DNA from: Distichodus sexfasciatus
Lineage: Eukaryota > Chordata > Actinopteri > Characiformes > Distichodontidae
Direction of reading: 5' to 3'
Assembly: GCA_032718565.1 (NCBI GenBank)
Contig: JAVGVS010000024.1
Span: 1,372,452-1,436,451, forward strand
DNA length: 64,000 bases
A program made the translations under genes and the position numbers. Positions 42,301 to 49,371 of this stretch are shown piece after piece; position 1 is the first letter of the stretch, and each line of letters opens with the position of its first letter. A model generated the notes under the pieces. It worked only from the letters and a program-made list of their open reading frames with translations, made no database searches and was not told where the DNA came from.

Positions 42301-45300
42301 TCATATTGTTTTCAAATACAAATACAAGCAGTGAGATGTAAGCTCCCTTGTCTGTCCCCAATTCAACATAAACACAGACGTTAGATTTGGAAAAAGATAA
42401 AGTAATCAAGGCCTTTGTAACTCTACCGTAAATATTACAATGGTATGTTACCATTTTGGCAGTTTACCTGTGTAGTATTCTGACACTGGTCTGCAAGCTG
42501 TTTAAGGATTACAACTAATATAATAAGTATGTCAACCTTACATACCATCAGAGGATCAACAAAGCACCAAACGTAATGGATGATTATGCAGATACTATTA
42601 AAGTTTAATTCTGGGCCATCAGTCTTGGGGGGGGGGGGGGGGGTTCGATTTTTTTAACCCAGCCCTTCTAATCTGATCCAAATAAAGGATATTTGAAGTT
42701 CAGAAACTATACTCTCAAGCTGACACAATAAGACTGAAACTTACAGAAAAAGCAGAACTTGAACGAAAATTAAATAAATTGGAATTTCAGTTTAAGCTTC
42801 AGTTTAAACAATATTGTCAAAATATGGCTTAAAGTTCTGTGCTTTAAAAATATATGTGTATGTGCTTATCAGTTTGTGTACGAAGATTACAAGTCAAGAC
42901 AGAGCAAAAAAATCCCACTAAAGAAAAGCCATAAATTACTCAGCAAGGCTTAGTACATGTTTTGGTGGCACGATTTCAAAAGGTTCATGATAATTAATCA
43001 TGTGCTGCGAGTTTTCATTCACTGTCGGCACAATACGAAAATATTTTGTAGAGGGTATGCCTTTTACAATATAATCACAGAACAATATAAAGAGCAACTT
43101 AATTATTTGAATTATTTTATACAATTTAATTCAGTGTAAAAGATACTTTGTTTTGAGATGCTCTCAAAACAAACCATACTGGCTGATGTGCTTTTAAGCT
43201 TTTTGTGCTTTTTGATCTAGTAAATCTGGTACAAAGCATCTTCTCTCCCTATGTGATTAATGTATCTTGTACATGGTCACTGTAAGAAATAAACAAGATA
43301 AACTCAACTAAACTAGGGAACATTAAAGAGGCTTTTGGGGTGCAGTTACTTATTATGTATTGCATGTTTTGCCCCCTTGTACTTCTTGTATGCCTTAAAC
43401 CTTAACTGATACTAATACTAAAATATTTTTGTTCTACATACACACTACAGATTTATTAATTCAATCCAGCATGGCCCAGAGGAGGAAGATGTGCCTTTCT
43501 GAGTCTTTGTTCCTCTTTGGTCATCATCCTATTCACTCCTGAGAATTTTTCCTGCTACTTTTGCCTTTGACTTGCTTGTTAGTGGCTTGGTAAATTCCCT
43601 GAGGAACTGAGCACCTTCTGTAGAAAAACGTGTTAGCTGATCAGATTCATGGTGAATAAGTTGGTTAGATTAGCGTCTAGTTAATGCAGGATGTTACAGT
43701 ATATCTCCAGGAGAAATAACCTATGATGGTACTACAAATGGTTACAATCCCCATCCATTTGTCGCTTTAATGTTCCATATTTAGTACTTTTAGAAATTGT
43801 GGCTTTCTGTAAGAGACTAAATGCAGCACATCAAATACATGACCTTCTTGTCTCCACCCCTGAAATTAGCCATCATTAGTCAAGCCTTGTGCTTTGAGGA
43901 GATAAATGTGCCTCATAAGAGTTCAAACCACATCATAAGCATTGTTTTTAGTCGCCTGCATTGAAAAAAAGAACCTCTTACCCCGTTTCGCTTCGGGAGG
44001 ACCAGATAATTGCAGAACAGTTTTGCCCAGGGTCATGTGACACTTTCAACATCAAAAATTAAATCCTGTGAAAGATGTTTCTGGAAACTTTTAAGTAAGA
44101 GGCTGGACAGGGTTTAATCTTGCACACTGGAACGCTGCAATTACTCTGATAAAAGACAAACTTCTGCAGAAGTCACTCAAGATCATGGGATGCGGTATCT
44201 GTTTATACACGCTCGCACGAGAGAAAAGACGAATAAAGAAATGCATGTTTGAAGAGGCACAGCTCCTCCCAACTCAACAAACTCAACAAACTCCAGGCTA
44301 AATTCACAATAACCAGAAACTGAGAACACAAAAGCCTTCAGTTTTGCTACGCTGATCCTCCCTTACAAATGCTTTAAACCCAGCCTCCAGCTGAGAGCCC
44401 CACTTTTTCAATTATTTTGATTATTTGGCACTGAATTGTGCACTTTACTTAATATATATTGTGTATTGTGTCCTCTTGCACATGGTGCTCAATGCTATTT
44501 CTTTAAATATCATTTGTCATTGCATATCCTTTGTGATCACTGCACATGTGCATATTGTGACGATGATGCTAAAATCTAGCCAACACAAAAGCACAGCTAC
44601 GTCTGGAGTATCTTTACTTGCAGTAGAGTTCTGACCACAGAGCCCTTTACACTGGTCAGCTGCAATGATGGCAAGGTTTAAGGAATAGAAGAAGTAAGAA
44701 AAGGATTTCTTTAGTAATGTGAAACCTTTTGATGATGTAATCAGGCTTGTTACACAGCATCTGACTTTGTAGTCAGCAGTAGCCAGATATAGCTGGAGAG
44801 GGTAGGTCTGGGCCTTAGGGACTGTGATTGAGATCTCCATCCTTCTGCCCACTGAGCACAAAAGTCAGACTTAATAAGGGCATAGTGGATTTACAGATCA
44901 TTTCAACACTACTTAAAACACGCAGCTTATTTCTTTTAATAATACAATATCATAATAAGACTCAATGTGTCTGCTTTATTTAAGGTAAAGGTGGCCAAAG
45001 TATGTCCATGTCAGTTGCTGTTGGAGATGTTAAGCAAGGCAAATGTAAAGAAAAACTTGCCTACAAGTTTTACAAATCTACAAGTGTTTTTGATAACAAA
45101 TGATTTAAGCACGTGATAACAGATGACTGAATTGACAATTTGTGGTTTCTAGCACAAATTCAAGTTCAAGAAAGGATGGAATGCATACATCTTTTTAATA
45201 TTAACGTTTTTCAGATGCCCAAATCATTGTGTAACATAAAGTTATGCTTTTAACAAACATTTTGCTTATATTATTGTTTTTCCAACTATGCTCGCCTCCG

Positions 45301-45794
45301 ACTGTTAACCCAAGAAAAGCATTTTTCCTTCTTTTCTCTCTCCATGAAAACATGTTAAACACATTCCAAACGAGCTCACCTTTGTGTAACACATTTGAAA
45401 CACACAATAGTTGGAATTTACTCTTTGTAAACTGTAATTCAGCTGCCAAAGGCAGGACCTGAACGGTCTCAACAGGTGACTGACACAGTCCGCGCTTCTC
45501 TCCATCCTCTAATTAAGCAATTACGTTACACATTTTAATATTTACCGATGGGCGTCTTATCCATCTTATAAACCAAAATATGCAGGACGCTATTTGCGAG
45601 CGCGTGGCTCGGATAAGCCGCAATAACGTCATTTCGTGACGTCATTTTGGAAGGTAACACGCGCCTACCTCGATCCATTTCTGGGCCTCGCGAAGCGCAG
45701 GTTCCGAGACCGGTTCGGTTTGCTGATGATGCTGCTGCTGCTGCTGCTGCTGCAGATGTAGCTGCCGCTCCGCGTCCGAACCGGGACCGGCCAT
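6640..45794 (-). CDS. limch1: limch1 (LIM and calponin homology domains 1), 5' portion of spliced CDS, partial
   Basis: Spliced minus-strand gene. Coding exons in transcription order are 45669-45794, 9875-9945 and 6640-6709; the gene continues beyond base 1. Together they give 89 codons in one frame (126+71+70 nt), with consensus GT-AG junctions and phases 0, 2 and 0. The product starts MAGPGSDAERQ, runs through a Gln/His tract to EAQKWIE, then enters a type-specific CH domain (AVTGRSFGEKDF, NGILLCELL, GLVKKINRLPTPIAGL). The last motif matches LIMCH1 as I remember it; the relative LMO7 has LSTPIAGL at that place. LIMCH1 is known as an actin stress-fibre protein that activates non-muscle myosin II through a coiled coil and carries a C-terminal LIM domain. 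Neither region lies in this window. Exon 4 (usually starting DN..LFLRGC) was searched for by eye between 1 and 6639 and not found, so it is probably outside. Confidence 0.87.
8118..8240 (+). repeat. SINE-like dispersed repeat (GCACGGCGGCGCAGTGG family)
   Basis: It starts GGTAGCACGGCGGCGCAGTG, GTTAGCGCTGCCGCCTCACA and continues GCAAGAAGGTCCTGGG, with a GGAGTTTGCATGCTC tail. The same family occurs at 15655-15970, 18432-18495 and 58155-58492. The CAGTGGTTAGC and GGTTCGAACCC segments in fuller copies resemble RNA polymerase III A and B boxes. Confidence 0.65.
8650..8865. repeat. SINE 3' fragment followed by hAT-like fragment
   Basis: ACTCATGAGCAAGG...GCTGCCCACTGCTCC (8668-8715) is part of the SINE seen complete at 11671-11900. 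The following piece ending CGCGAAATCCTGGAGGGTCTG matches the ends of elements at 28215-28600 and 33405-33797. Confidence 0.55.
9875..9945 (-). CDS. limch1: limch1 coding exon 2 (CH domain start)
   Basis: This is a 71-nt exon on the minus strand with acceptor TTTGCAG and donor GTGAGT. It encodes AVTGRSFGEKDF, then RSGLDNGILLC plus two bases of a Glu codon. It joins in phase 0 to exon 1 and in phase 2 to exon 3. The peptide is the first helix region of the LIMCH1/LMO7 CH domain. It is too short to appear as a long open frame and was found by scanning for the reverse-translated NGILLC motif. Confidence 0.92.
10170..10980. repeat. Minisatellite, about 80-bp unit, about ten copies
   Basis: The phrases GTGAGGACTTTTTGCATGTG or GAGGACATATTTGTATGTGAG recur near 10237, 10318, 10401, 10482, 10561, 10641, 10709, 10776, 10863 and 10944. 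Each is followed by TGTCCCCTAAAAG and AAAATTTGTTAGATT variants. This type of GAGGAC/GTCCCC minisatellite is common in teleost introns. Confidence 0.8.
11372..11527 (+). repeat. tRNA-derived SINE, partly deleted
   Basis: The head GGCAGTTGGTAGCGTAGCGG resembles a polymerase III A box. The tail CTGCCCACTGCTCCTTCACA, then GGTGCACTGTGTG, then ACAAATAATCACTCAC, matches the fuller copy about 300 bp downstream. The B-box region is missing. Confidence 0.65.
11671..11900 (+). repeat. tRNA-derived SINE, near full length
   Basis: An A-box-like TGGCATAACGGTAG and a perfect B-box-like GGTTCGAATCC (11720-11730) mark the tRNA-derived head. The body contains ACTGAGGTACTCATGAGCAA and GGTACCGTCCCCAAGCACTG, and the tail ends GACAAATAATCACCC. 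Partial copies occur at 34478-34620, 50974-51035 and 53030-53140. Confidence 0.72.
13378..13900. mobile_element. AAAGGTCCCATATTAT-type MITE
   Basis: The end AAAGGTCCCATATTATAAAT, followed by AAATAGGTCTCTGAGCTCCA and CTAAACATGTCTCTGAAGTA, reappears inverted in the methyltransferase-like gene's intron (49760-49853). The right boundary is uncertain. Confidence 0.55.
13915..14005. mobile_element. Fragment of a TATCGG-rich hAT-like element
   Basis: Repeated AATATCGG, CCGATA and ATCGATAACCG motifs resemble the subterminal repeats of the 4936-5025 family. No terminus is seen. Confidence 0.45.
14030..15654. other. Intronic stretch with low-repeat, CpG-containing segment
   Basis: It holds a (CT)n run at 14447-14480 and duplicated AATCTCCTAG at about 14632-14651. 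The 14960-15420 segment is CpG-rich for this intron and free of recognised repeats. Open frames here do not resemble any family I know, and no paired splice sites support them. Confidence 0.4.
15655..15970 (-). repeat. SINE-like dispersed repeat, long copy
   Basis: On the minus strand it reads CAGTGGTTAGCGCTGCCGCC ... GGTTCGAACCGG ... GGAGTTTGCATGCTCTCCC ... GGACTGTGGGAGG (plus orientation near 15850) ... GCGGTTCAGATAATGGATGG. It is the longest copy of the family together with 58155-58492. Confidence 0.72.
16101..16289. mobile_element. Short MITE with CCTAGTCCT inverted ends
   Basis: Left GGGCTGGTTTCTTCAACATG, GATTTAGCCTAGTCCTGG pairs with the inverse of the right end, GGATTAAGCCTAGTCCTAGA. 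The ends are about 45 bp and the total about 190 bp, a common fish arrangement. Confidence 0.65.
17493..18139. mobile_element. MITE with 37-bp terminal inverted repeats and TA flanks
   Basis: Left end CGTGACCCTCCACGGCAAAA, CCAGTCGCTTGTCGCAA matches the inverse of the right end with about three differences. A TA dinucleotide flanks each side (17491-17492, 18140-18141), which suggests a Tc1/mariner-type target duplication. There is no transposase frame. Confidence 0.75.
18432..18495 (+). repeat. SINE-like fragment
   Basis: GGGCGGCACGGTGGCGCAGT, GGTTAACGCTGCCGCCTCAT is the head of the family at 8118-8240. It is followed by GGGTTTCCTCC and then truncated. Confidence 0.65.
19122..20341. mobile_element. 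Composite hAT-like element
   Basis: It opens with the fish hAT terminus TAGGGCTGGGCGATATGATC and closes with the inverse of TAGGGGTGGGAACTGATACG, so the ends come from different families. Its interior (ACGCGTGTCCAC..GCG, GAAATGAGTCAAAAAT, ATAGGCCAAA) is shared with 23640-24198 and partly 55268-55946. A foldback is inserted at 19745-19996. Confidence 0.6.
19745..19996. repeat. Foldback: 106-bp inverted arms around a 40-bp loop
   Basis: The left arm 19745-19850 (starting TGTGACCCGATCTGCCGTAA) and right arm 19891-19996 are reverse complements with roughly seven to nine differences. The copy at about 55740-55800 lacks this insert between GCATTATTT and TATTTTATTCTGTATCC, so it entered an older element. 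Confidence 0.85.
20342..21900. other. limch1 intron, no recognisable gene
   Basis: AT-rich unique-looking sequence, with the dispersed phrase CTGGAAGTGAGGTTTTGAG near 20729. No splice-supported exon was found. Confidence 0.4.
21905..22180. repeat. Minisatellite of about 24-bp GAGAGAGGTTGAGTTAGTGC units
   Basis: About ten imperfect copies of (G)AGAGAGGTTGAGTTAGTGCG, with interspersed GAGAGACCAAGTTAGCGTG variants. Confidence 0.7.
22181..23639. other. limch1 intron, mixed unique sequence
   Basis: A degenerate telomere-like patch (GTTAACCCTAACCATAACCG) lies near 22352. CCTCCT repeats occur at 22792-22810. A balanced-composition stretch at 22820-22990 is free of recognised repeats. No exon was identified. 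Confidence 0.4.
23640..24198. mobile_element. hAT-like MITE ending TAGGGCTGCAACTAAT
   Basis: The right end is the inverse of the common fish terminus TAGGGCTGCAACTAAT, preceded by CAGTTAATCGAT-type repeats. The interior matches 19310-19720. The left end is not defined. Confidence 0.6.
25371..26096. repeat. Degenerate tetranucleotide repeat (CCAT/CCAA)n
   Basis: Over 700 bp of CCAACCAACCATCCATTCAT variation. The absence of stops in two overlapping frames follows from the composition and is not coding evidence. Confidence 0.85.
26100..28214. other. limch1 intron, unique-looking sequence with microsatellites
   Basis: A (CA)n run of about 19 units at 27349-27388, a GT/GCGTGC run at about 27008-27042, and no exon supported by splice sites or similarity. 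Confidence 0.4.
28215..28600. mobile_element. hAT-like element, inverted relative of 33405-33797
   Basis: Shared phrases include TTGACCAATCATTGTCGTTT, CCCGCAA, AATAGTGGTTTTGTTCCCTT and, at the right, the inverse of AGGATTTCAC...TTTTTTGAGATTG. The orientation is opposite to the 33405 copy. Confidence 0.6.
28601..29984. other. limch1 intron, low-repeat segment
   Basis: 28930-29520 has balanced composition and no recognised repeat. Open frames of up to 123 codons occur but resemble nothing known. The direct repeat GTATGTTAGCTATAACA lies near 29647. No gene is called. Confidence 0.35.
29985..30262. repeat. 60-bp tandem repeat, about 4.6 copies
   Basis: The unit TTAGCTGAGGTAACTTAGCT, AGCTG..AA.AACTTAACCTC, ATAGTTGTCAATGTAAACAT recurs at 29989, 30049, 30109, 30169 and 30229 with an exact 60-bp period and few differences. 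Because 60 is divisible by three, the minus strand shows a repeated 20-residue open frame. Confidence 0.9.
30265..31829. other. limch1 intron, no recognisable gene
   Basis: AT-rich sequence with a CA repeat near 31470-31513, purine-rich 31560-31700 and a GT run at 31762-31788. Nothing coding is supported. Confidence 0.4.
31830..32365. repeat. Minisatellite of 21/27-bp ATGAAGTTTATCAGAATCAG units
   Basis: More than 20 units of ATGAAGTTTATC followed by one to three AGAATC hexamers. Units vary by six bases, which keeps one frame open for 132 codons on the plus strand (KFIRIRIRM periodicity). This is a repeat artefact. Confidence 0.88.
32366..33404. other. limch1 intron with candidate regulatory stretch
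   Basis: A GT microsatellite at 32650-32680 is followed by 32700-32960, a repeat-free stretch with a homeodomain-type CTAATTA site near 32909. No exon seen. Confidence 0.4.
33405..33797. mobile_element. hAT-like MITE with CAGnCnCTCCnGGATTTC ends
   Basis: Left CAGTCTCTCCGGGATTTCAC and right inverse CAGACGCTCCAGGATTTCGT form terminal inverted repeats about 390 bp apart. Internal phrases match 28215-28600 and 8716-8865. Confidence 0.65.
34478..34620 (+). repeat. tRNA-derived SINE copy
   Basis: GGTGGCGTAACAGTTAGGGA, GGTTGGAATCC (a mutated B box), TACCACTGAGGTACTCATGA and GGTACCGTCCCCAAGCACTG match the 11671-11900 SINE. It is truncated at the 3' side. Confidence 0.7.
34658..35082. mobile_element. 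PIF/Harbinger-like MITE (GGCCATGTCCACACGTAC), TAA duplication
   Basis: A 425-bp element starts GGCCATGTCCACACGTAC and ends with its inverse. A TAA trinucleotide flanks each side (34655-34657, 35083-35085). The interior is built of GTCCACAC and TTTTCAAAA phrases in inverted arrangement. Confidence 0.75.
35692..35882 (-). repeat. tRNA-SINE with CATTTAGCAGATGCTC tail
   Basis: On the minus strand the head GTGGTGTTCTAGTGGTTAGA and a B-box-like GGGTTTGAATTC mark a tRNA-derived promoter. The tail carries GAGCATCTGCTAAATGCTG, TAAATGTAAAG, the widespread fish SINE 3' end. Confidence 0.75.
36790..37245. repeat. Polypurine tract (GAAA/GAGA)n, about 450 bp
   Basis: The plus strand is almost entirely A and G with scattered T and C, in GAGAGA and AAGAAAG units. 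The pyrimidine strand is the transcribed sense of limch1. Apparent open frames on both strands are compositional. Confidence 0.8.
37246..41874. other. limch1 intron, no recognisable gene
   Basis: Contains CA/GT microsatellites (for example 37849-37862 and 40066-40092), weak hAT-like remnants with TATCGATTCAG motifs at 38100-38400, CATCCATTC repeats near 40555-40620 and otherwise unique-looking AT-rich sequence. No exon is supported. Confidence 0.4.
41883..42667. mobile_element. hAT-type element, inverted relative of 4468-4868, chimeric or nested
   Basis: It begins TAGGGCTGGGTATCG and ends ACCCAGCCCTT, between perfect 8-bp CTAATCTG repeats (41875-41882, 42668-42675). The first 300 bp match the inverse of 4468-4868. 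From 42184 (TAGAGGTGTGAATCGTCACT) another family takes over to near the end. A run of about 18 G lies at about 42627-42643. Confidence 0.82.
42676..45589. other. limch1 intron 1, promoter-proximal part
   Basis: AT-rich sequence without recognised exons. A LINE-tail-like phrase (AAGAAATAAACAAGATAAAC) occurs near 43286. Nothing else could be named. Confidence 0.4.
45624..45644. promoter_or_regulatory. Paired CRE-like sites (TAACGTCA and palindromic TGACGTCA)
   Basis: A full palindromic CRE, TGACGTCA, lies at 45637-45644. A half-consensus TAACGTCA lies 13 bp away at 45624-45631. Both are about 25-45 bp inside intron 1, just past the limch1 exon-1 donor and within the CpG island. The motif match is seen directly; binding by CREB/ATF factors is inferred. 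Confidence 0.5.
45669..45794 (-). CDS. limch1: limch1 coding exon 1 (start codon, Gln/His tract, EAQKWIE)
   Basis: This exon has 42 codons. The ATG at 45794-45792 is chosen because the mammalian LIMCH1 N-terminus has about the same length before the EAQKWIE motif. The exon ends GAG|GTAGGC, a usable donor, in phase 0. It contains a run of CAG codons followed by CAT codons (QQQQQQQHHQQ, about residues 15-25). An in-frame upstream ATG at 45968 would add 58 low-complexity residues unlike the family and is not preferred. The exon sits inside a CpG island. Confidence 0.85.
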
Positions 45795-46200
45795 TTGGGA
45801 AACGGCTTCGGGAATTCGCGCCTCCTCACGCCAGAGAGATCGGCACGACGCAAAAGTCAAGCAGTAATCAACTTTATTGTCCGAGTCTCGCGCTCCCGCT
45901 CCGTGGCCTCTCGCGCGCTGCTCTCCGGTGCCGCAGAACGGCAGCACGCTCGCAGAGGAGCTGGACACGCCCCCGGCCCCGCCTCCTTAACCGACCGGCC
46001 CCCGCCCCGCCCACTTCACTGACCGGCACAGGCTCCGCCCCCTTTTCCTCTGGGCCGCGTTATCAATCGAAACCAACGGCTAAAAATAAACGGGAGAAGC
46101 GGAGCGCGCGAGGCGGCCAATCAGAAGCGCGCGCCCGGGACGTCCCACACGCACACACGGGGGCGCGCACGTTTACAGCGGAGTTAACAAGATCGGGACA

Positions 46201-48164
46201 CAGTAGAGACAAAGTTACAAATAAAACAGAAAAGAAGTTATGCAATAACTCAAAAAATATTACAAAATAAGAGAGAAGAGAGAGATGGGGAGGAGAGAAT
46301 ATGGAGGGAGAGTGAGAGAGAGAAGGGAGGGTAGAGAGGGAGGTAGGCGAGAAAGAGAAGAGCGGGTGACAGGATGTATTGATTATACATGAGTAAAACA
46401 ACCAAAACAAGCACAATACAAAAAAGAATTAACAAATATAATATCTACGATATAAAAAAATACGATCTGAGCAATGAGGCAGCGTCAACTTAAGTTCATT
46501 AAGGAGTAATTCCCAAACAGTGTAAAATGAGTATATCATTCGAAAGATATACTTTAAATAATAAGACTTAAACTTTTGTTGCATGTTTCTTGATTGCGTG
46601 TCATCGTTACTCAAAACATGTTTGACTAGAACACATAATACTATTTGGAAATGACAGTTAATTATTGTAATTTGGTTTTATAATCCACTCGTACAAATAT
46701 ACACAGTCAGGTGTGGCAAAACATTAACACTCATATGCATATTTAAAACCATCATATTCATTAATAAGCAATACTGCATTTTTTTGGAAGTATTTAATTT
46801 TAGAACAGCAAGCCATTTAATCAATAAATAACAATATTCACATCCATTCCCATATAAATGGTGTGTTCCAAAATAATTTGTATTCCAATGCAATGGCGAT
46901 TAAGTACATTCTAAGAAAAACGTGTTCTTCATTTGTGCTTTTTATGATGTACAACCATTTTATGCTGTTTAAGGTTCTTTGGATAACTGAATGCAAAGAA
47001 AGTTCTTTAAAGAACACCGTATATCATTTTCGGTGCTTTGAATAATACTTCATGTTAAAGTAGGACCTTAACATTGTACACATAAATAGCTGAATATAGT
47101 ATCTGTCATATCATAACCTTCTACCTCTTGCACATCCAGTGTAAAATGTCAATTTTGCACCTGTTTAAATGATTGCATATTTGCACATATATTGAACATT
47201 GTACTTGAAAATAGTCCGGATATAGTATCTGTCATATTATAACTCTACCTCTTGCACATTCAGTGTAAATGTCAATTTCAACCTGTTAAGAATACTGCAT
47301 CCTGACTTGACAAAATGTTTACCTCTATGTCTATTTCTAGCTTCTAATTATATTTAAAACTCCCTGTCTAGTTTAAAATGTATATTGCATATTGTGCAGT
47401 TTAAAATGTTTATTGTTTAATGTATATTTTAGTATTTTTTTCTTATTTATTGTCTATCCCATGTGCCTAGTTGTGCCACTGCCTATTTATTCTCTGTTCT
47501 ACTGTTCTCTGTTTGTTTGCACCGGAAACAACCTGGAGCCACGTCGTCTCGTCTCTCTATGTATCTGTACAGTATATAGCAGAGATGACAATAAAGTTGA
47601 CCTTGACTTTGACTAATGGCTACTGAACCTATGCCTAAGCTACTGATTTATTTGTGGCTTTGTGTTGAAATTATTATTATGGTGCAATATTTAATTGTAA
47701 CGTTATCTGCCACTATATTTAAGCTATTATCAGTTATTAATGTACAATTTATATAAAGTGACTGATAACTGCATTTGAACAAATTATTACATATTGCGCA
47801 TAATGAACACAGGTACAAAGACACAAATACTATTTACACTAAATTCTTCGTGATCACCTCATGATAAATGGTTCTGCAAAGAACCAATGAGTAAAAGGGC
47901 ATTTGTGGATCCAAAGAAGGCTCCCGTATGGCATCACTGTGAAGAACGTCTTCTGGTTTCTTTTCCCCCTAAGGAATAGAACTTCCCGTATAATCGGTTA
48001 ACAACTGAAATAAGTAACAAAACATCGATACATCGATAGATTTTTGAGCACCTTGTCTCAAAAATCTTAGGACCAAACTTATTACAAAAAAACGTAGAAA
48101 AGCTCAAATCAACGCGCATATGACGATCATCTGCAGGCTCGTTGTAATGAAGATAGCGTCGTTT
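46201..48164. other. Intergenic region between limch1 and the methyltransferase-like gene
   Basis: The divergent 5' ends of the two genes face each other across about 2 kb. It holds a GA-rich tract (46270-46370), old MITE-like AAGAACC remnants (46910-47010, 47876-47950) and a LINE-type tail at 47040-47616. No gene was found. Confidence 0.55.
47040..47616 (+). mobile_element. Non-LTR retrotransposon 3' tail
   Basis: It ends ATGACAATAAAGTTGACCTT, GACTTTGACT, a tail with TTGACT repeats widespread at the 3' end of fish LINEs. The upstream text has the related CTTGCACAT..CAGTGTAAATGTCAATTT phrase twice (near 47130 and 47253), so the tail is internally duplicated. No reverse transcriptase frame is seen. 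Confidence 0.6.
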
Positions 48165-48179
48165 GCTGCCCTCTAGTGG
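48165..48179 (-). promoter_or_regulatory. CTCF-like motif CCACTAGAGGGCAGC
   Basis: On the minus strand the 15 bases fit the CTCF consensus CCASYAGRKGGCRSY without a mismatch. It lies just upstream of the methyltransferase-like promoter. Occupancy is inferred. Confidence 0.4.
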
Positions 48180-48239
48180 ACATTTCGACGAACTGCTTTA
48201 ACGCGTTTTTAAGGTTGCCATGAGAATCGCGTTGGTGCT

Positions 48240-48491
48240 TTTACACAGCGGCACTTCCGCGGTTATAAAGCTGTGCTCATGGCTGCCGCCGTTCATGCAA
48301 AGAGACTGATTTCTAACAGACACGCCGCGTTCTTGAAAATAAAGTCAACATCATGTCAGAAACAAGTGTCGTGTAGATAACAGCTGCGTCTGACAGCTCT
48401 GATTGTGACTCTCCCTGTGGTGTAGCGCTACTCCACACACTCCCGGCTCGTTGCGCTGACCGACTCGTCCACCTCACTGTCCTTCTGACTG
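48240..48491 (+). other. Probable promoter and non-coding first exon of the methyltransferase-like gene
   Basis: A CpG-richer stretch contains an ETS-type GCGGAAGTG site (reverse strand, near 48252), a TTATAAAG TATA-like motif and a donor ACTG|GTAAGAG at 48491/48492. The next good acceptor downstream is 49370-49371, four bases before the chosen ATG. This exon is inferred from layout and splice signals; the transcription start cannot be placed. Confidence 0.45.
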
Positions 48492-49371
48492 GTAAGAGCT
48501 AGCTCAGATTATAATCATTTCAAATGTTTAATGATAAATTTATTAATTAGTCCAACAAATATTAATAGCGAATTTCCGCATGCTGGTATATAGTGGACGG
48601 CAAATTGACGTCTCTGAAGACTCTCAGCTGTCCAGAGCTGGAATATAAGGCAACTTGGCAACTGTTTTCGAACTGAAAAATGATTTTTAAAACCTTCTTA
48701 GAACAGAAAAGCTTTTCGGGTAAGAGTTGAAACGTATTAGAACCTACTAGAAGTCAAGTTGCCTTTGGTTCAAGCTCTCAAGACCAGCTAATGAACTGTG
48801 TTATTATACATACAGAGTTCTGGTTCTAATAATAGTATTTTATAACCTCTAGATGGCGGCATGCCATCAACTAACAATTGATTAAAACAGAAATTAACTA
48901 CATTACTTTTTGCGTTGTACAAAATTTTATTTTTGTCTATTTGCTCTGAAATTCTAATATTGCTTTTGGTTGGTAATTCTTTCAAAATTCTTAAATGTTC
49001 TAATTTATTCATTAGCTTGACCAATTAAATGAAACGAATTCTTTACTTGATGTACAATGACATTAATGTGGGAGCGGAAAATAGAAATGGAAACTTTTAC
49101 ATGTATTTTTACATTTTTATTAAGATATAAATAATGCCATTTGTATTAACTCGAGAAACAGCCCTTAATTGGCATGCCTTATTGATAAAATTGACATTTT
49201 GTACTGTTCATATGTTTTTCATGGAGCATGTGCAGAAAATAGAAATTTACACGTTGTAAAGCAGAAAACACTTTTTTAAGTCTGGAGTGGCTAAAATTTG
49301 TAACTATAATATTATCTTATACAATACTGCATTTTTAATTGATCTGACTTCTCTCTCTCTCTCATGTCCAG

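Larger units (their letters stand above)
9946..45668. other. limch1: limch1 intron 1 (about 35.7 kb)
   Basis: Between exon 1 and exon 2 no further exon with family similarity was found on either strand. The content is interspersed repeats (listed separately), microsatellites, and some lower-repeat stretches that could be regulatory. Long first introns are usual in this gene family. Alternative first exons cannot be excluded by eye. Confidence 0.8.
45590..46200 (-). promoter_or_regulatory. limch1: limch1 CpG-island promoter region
   Basis: A dense CpG block in otherwise AT-rich DNA overlaps limch1 exon 1 and extends upstream on the minus strand. It holds GC boxes (CCCCGCCCCGCCC near 46000 and CTCCGCCCCC near 46033), a CCAAT motif at 46117-46121 and a CRE pair at 45624-45644. 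There is no clear TATA box, so dispersed CpG-island initiation somewhere around 45.85-46.15 kb is inferred. Confidence 0.7.

Noticed and set aside
45795..45968. Upstream in-frame ATG extending LIMCH1 by 58 residues
   Set aside because: The extra residues are CpG-island translation with no family resemblance. The downstream ATG gives the expected N-terminal length.
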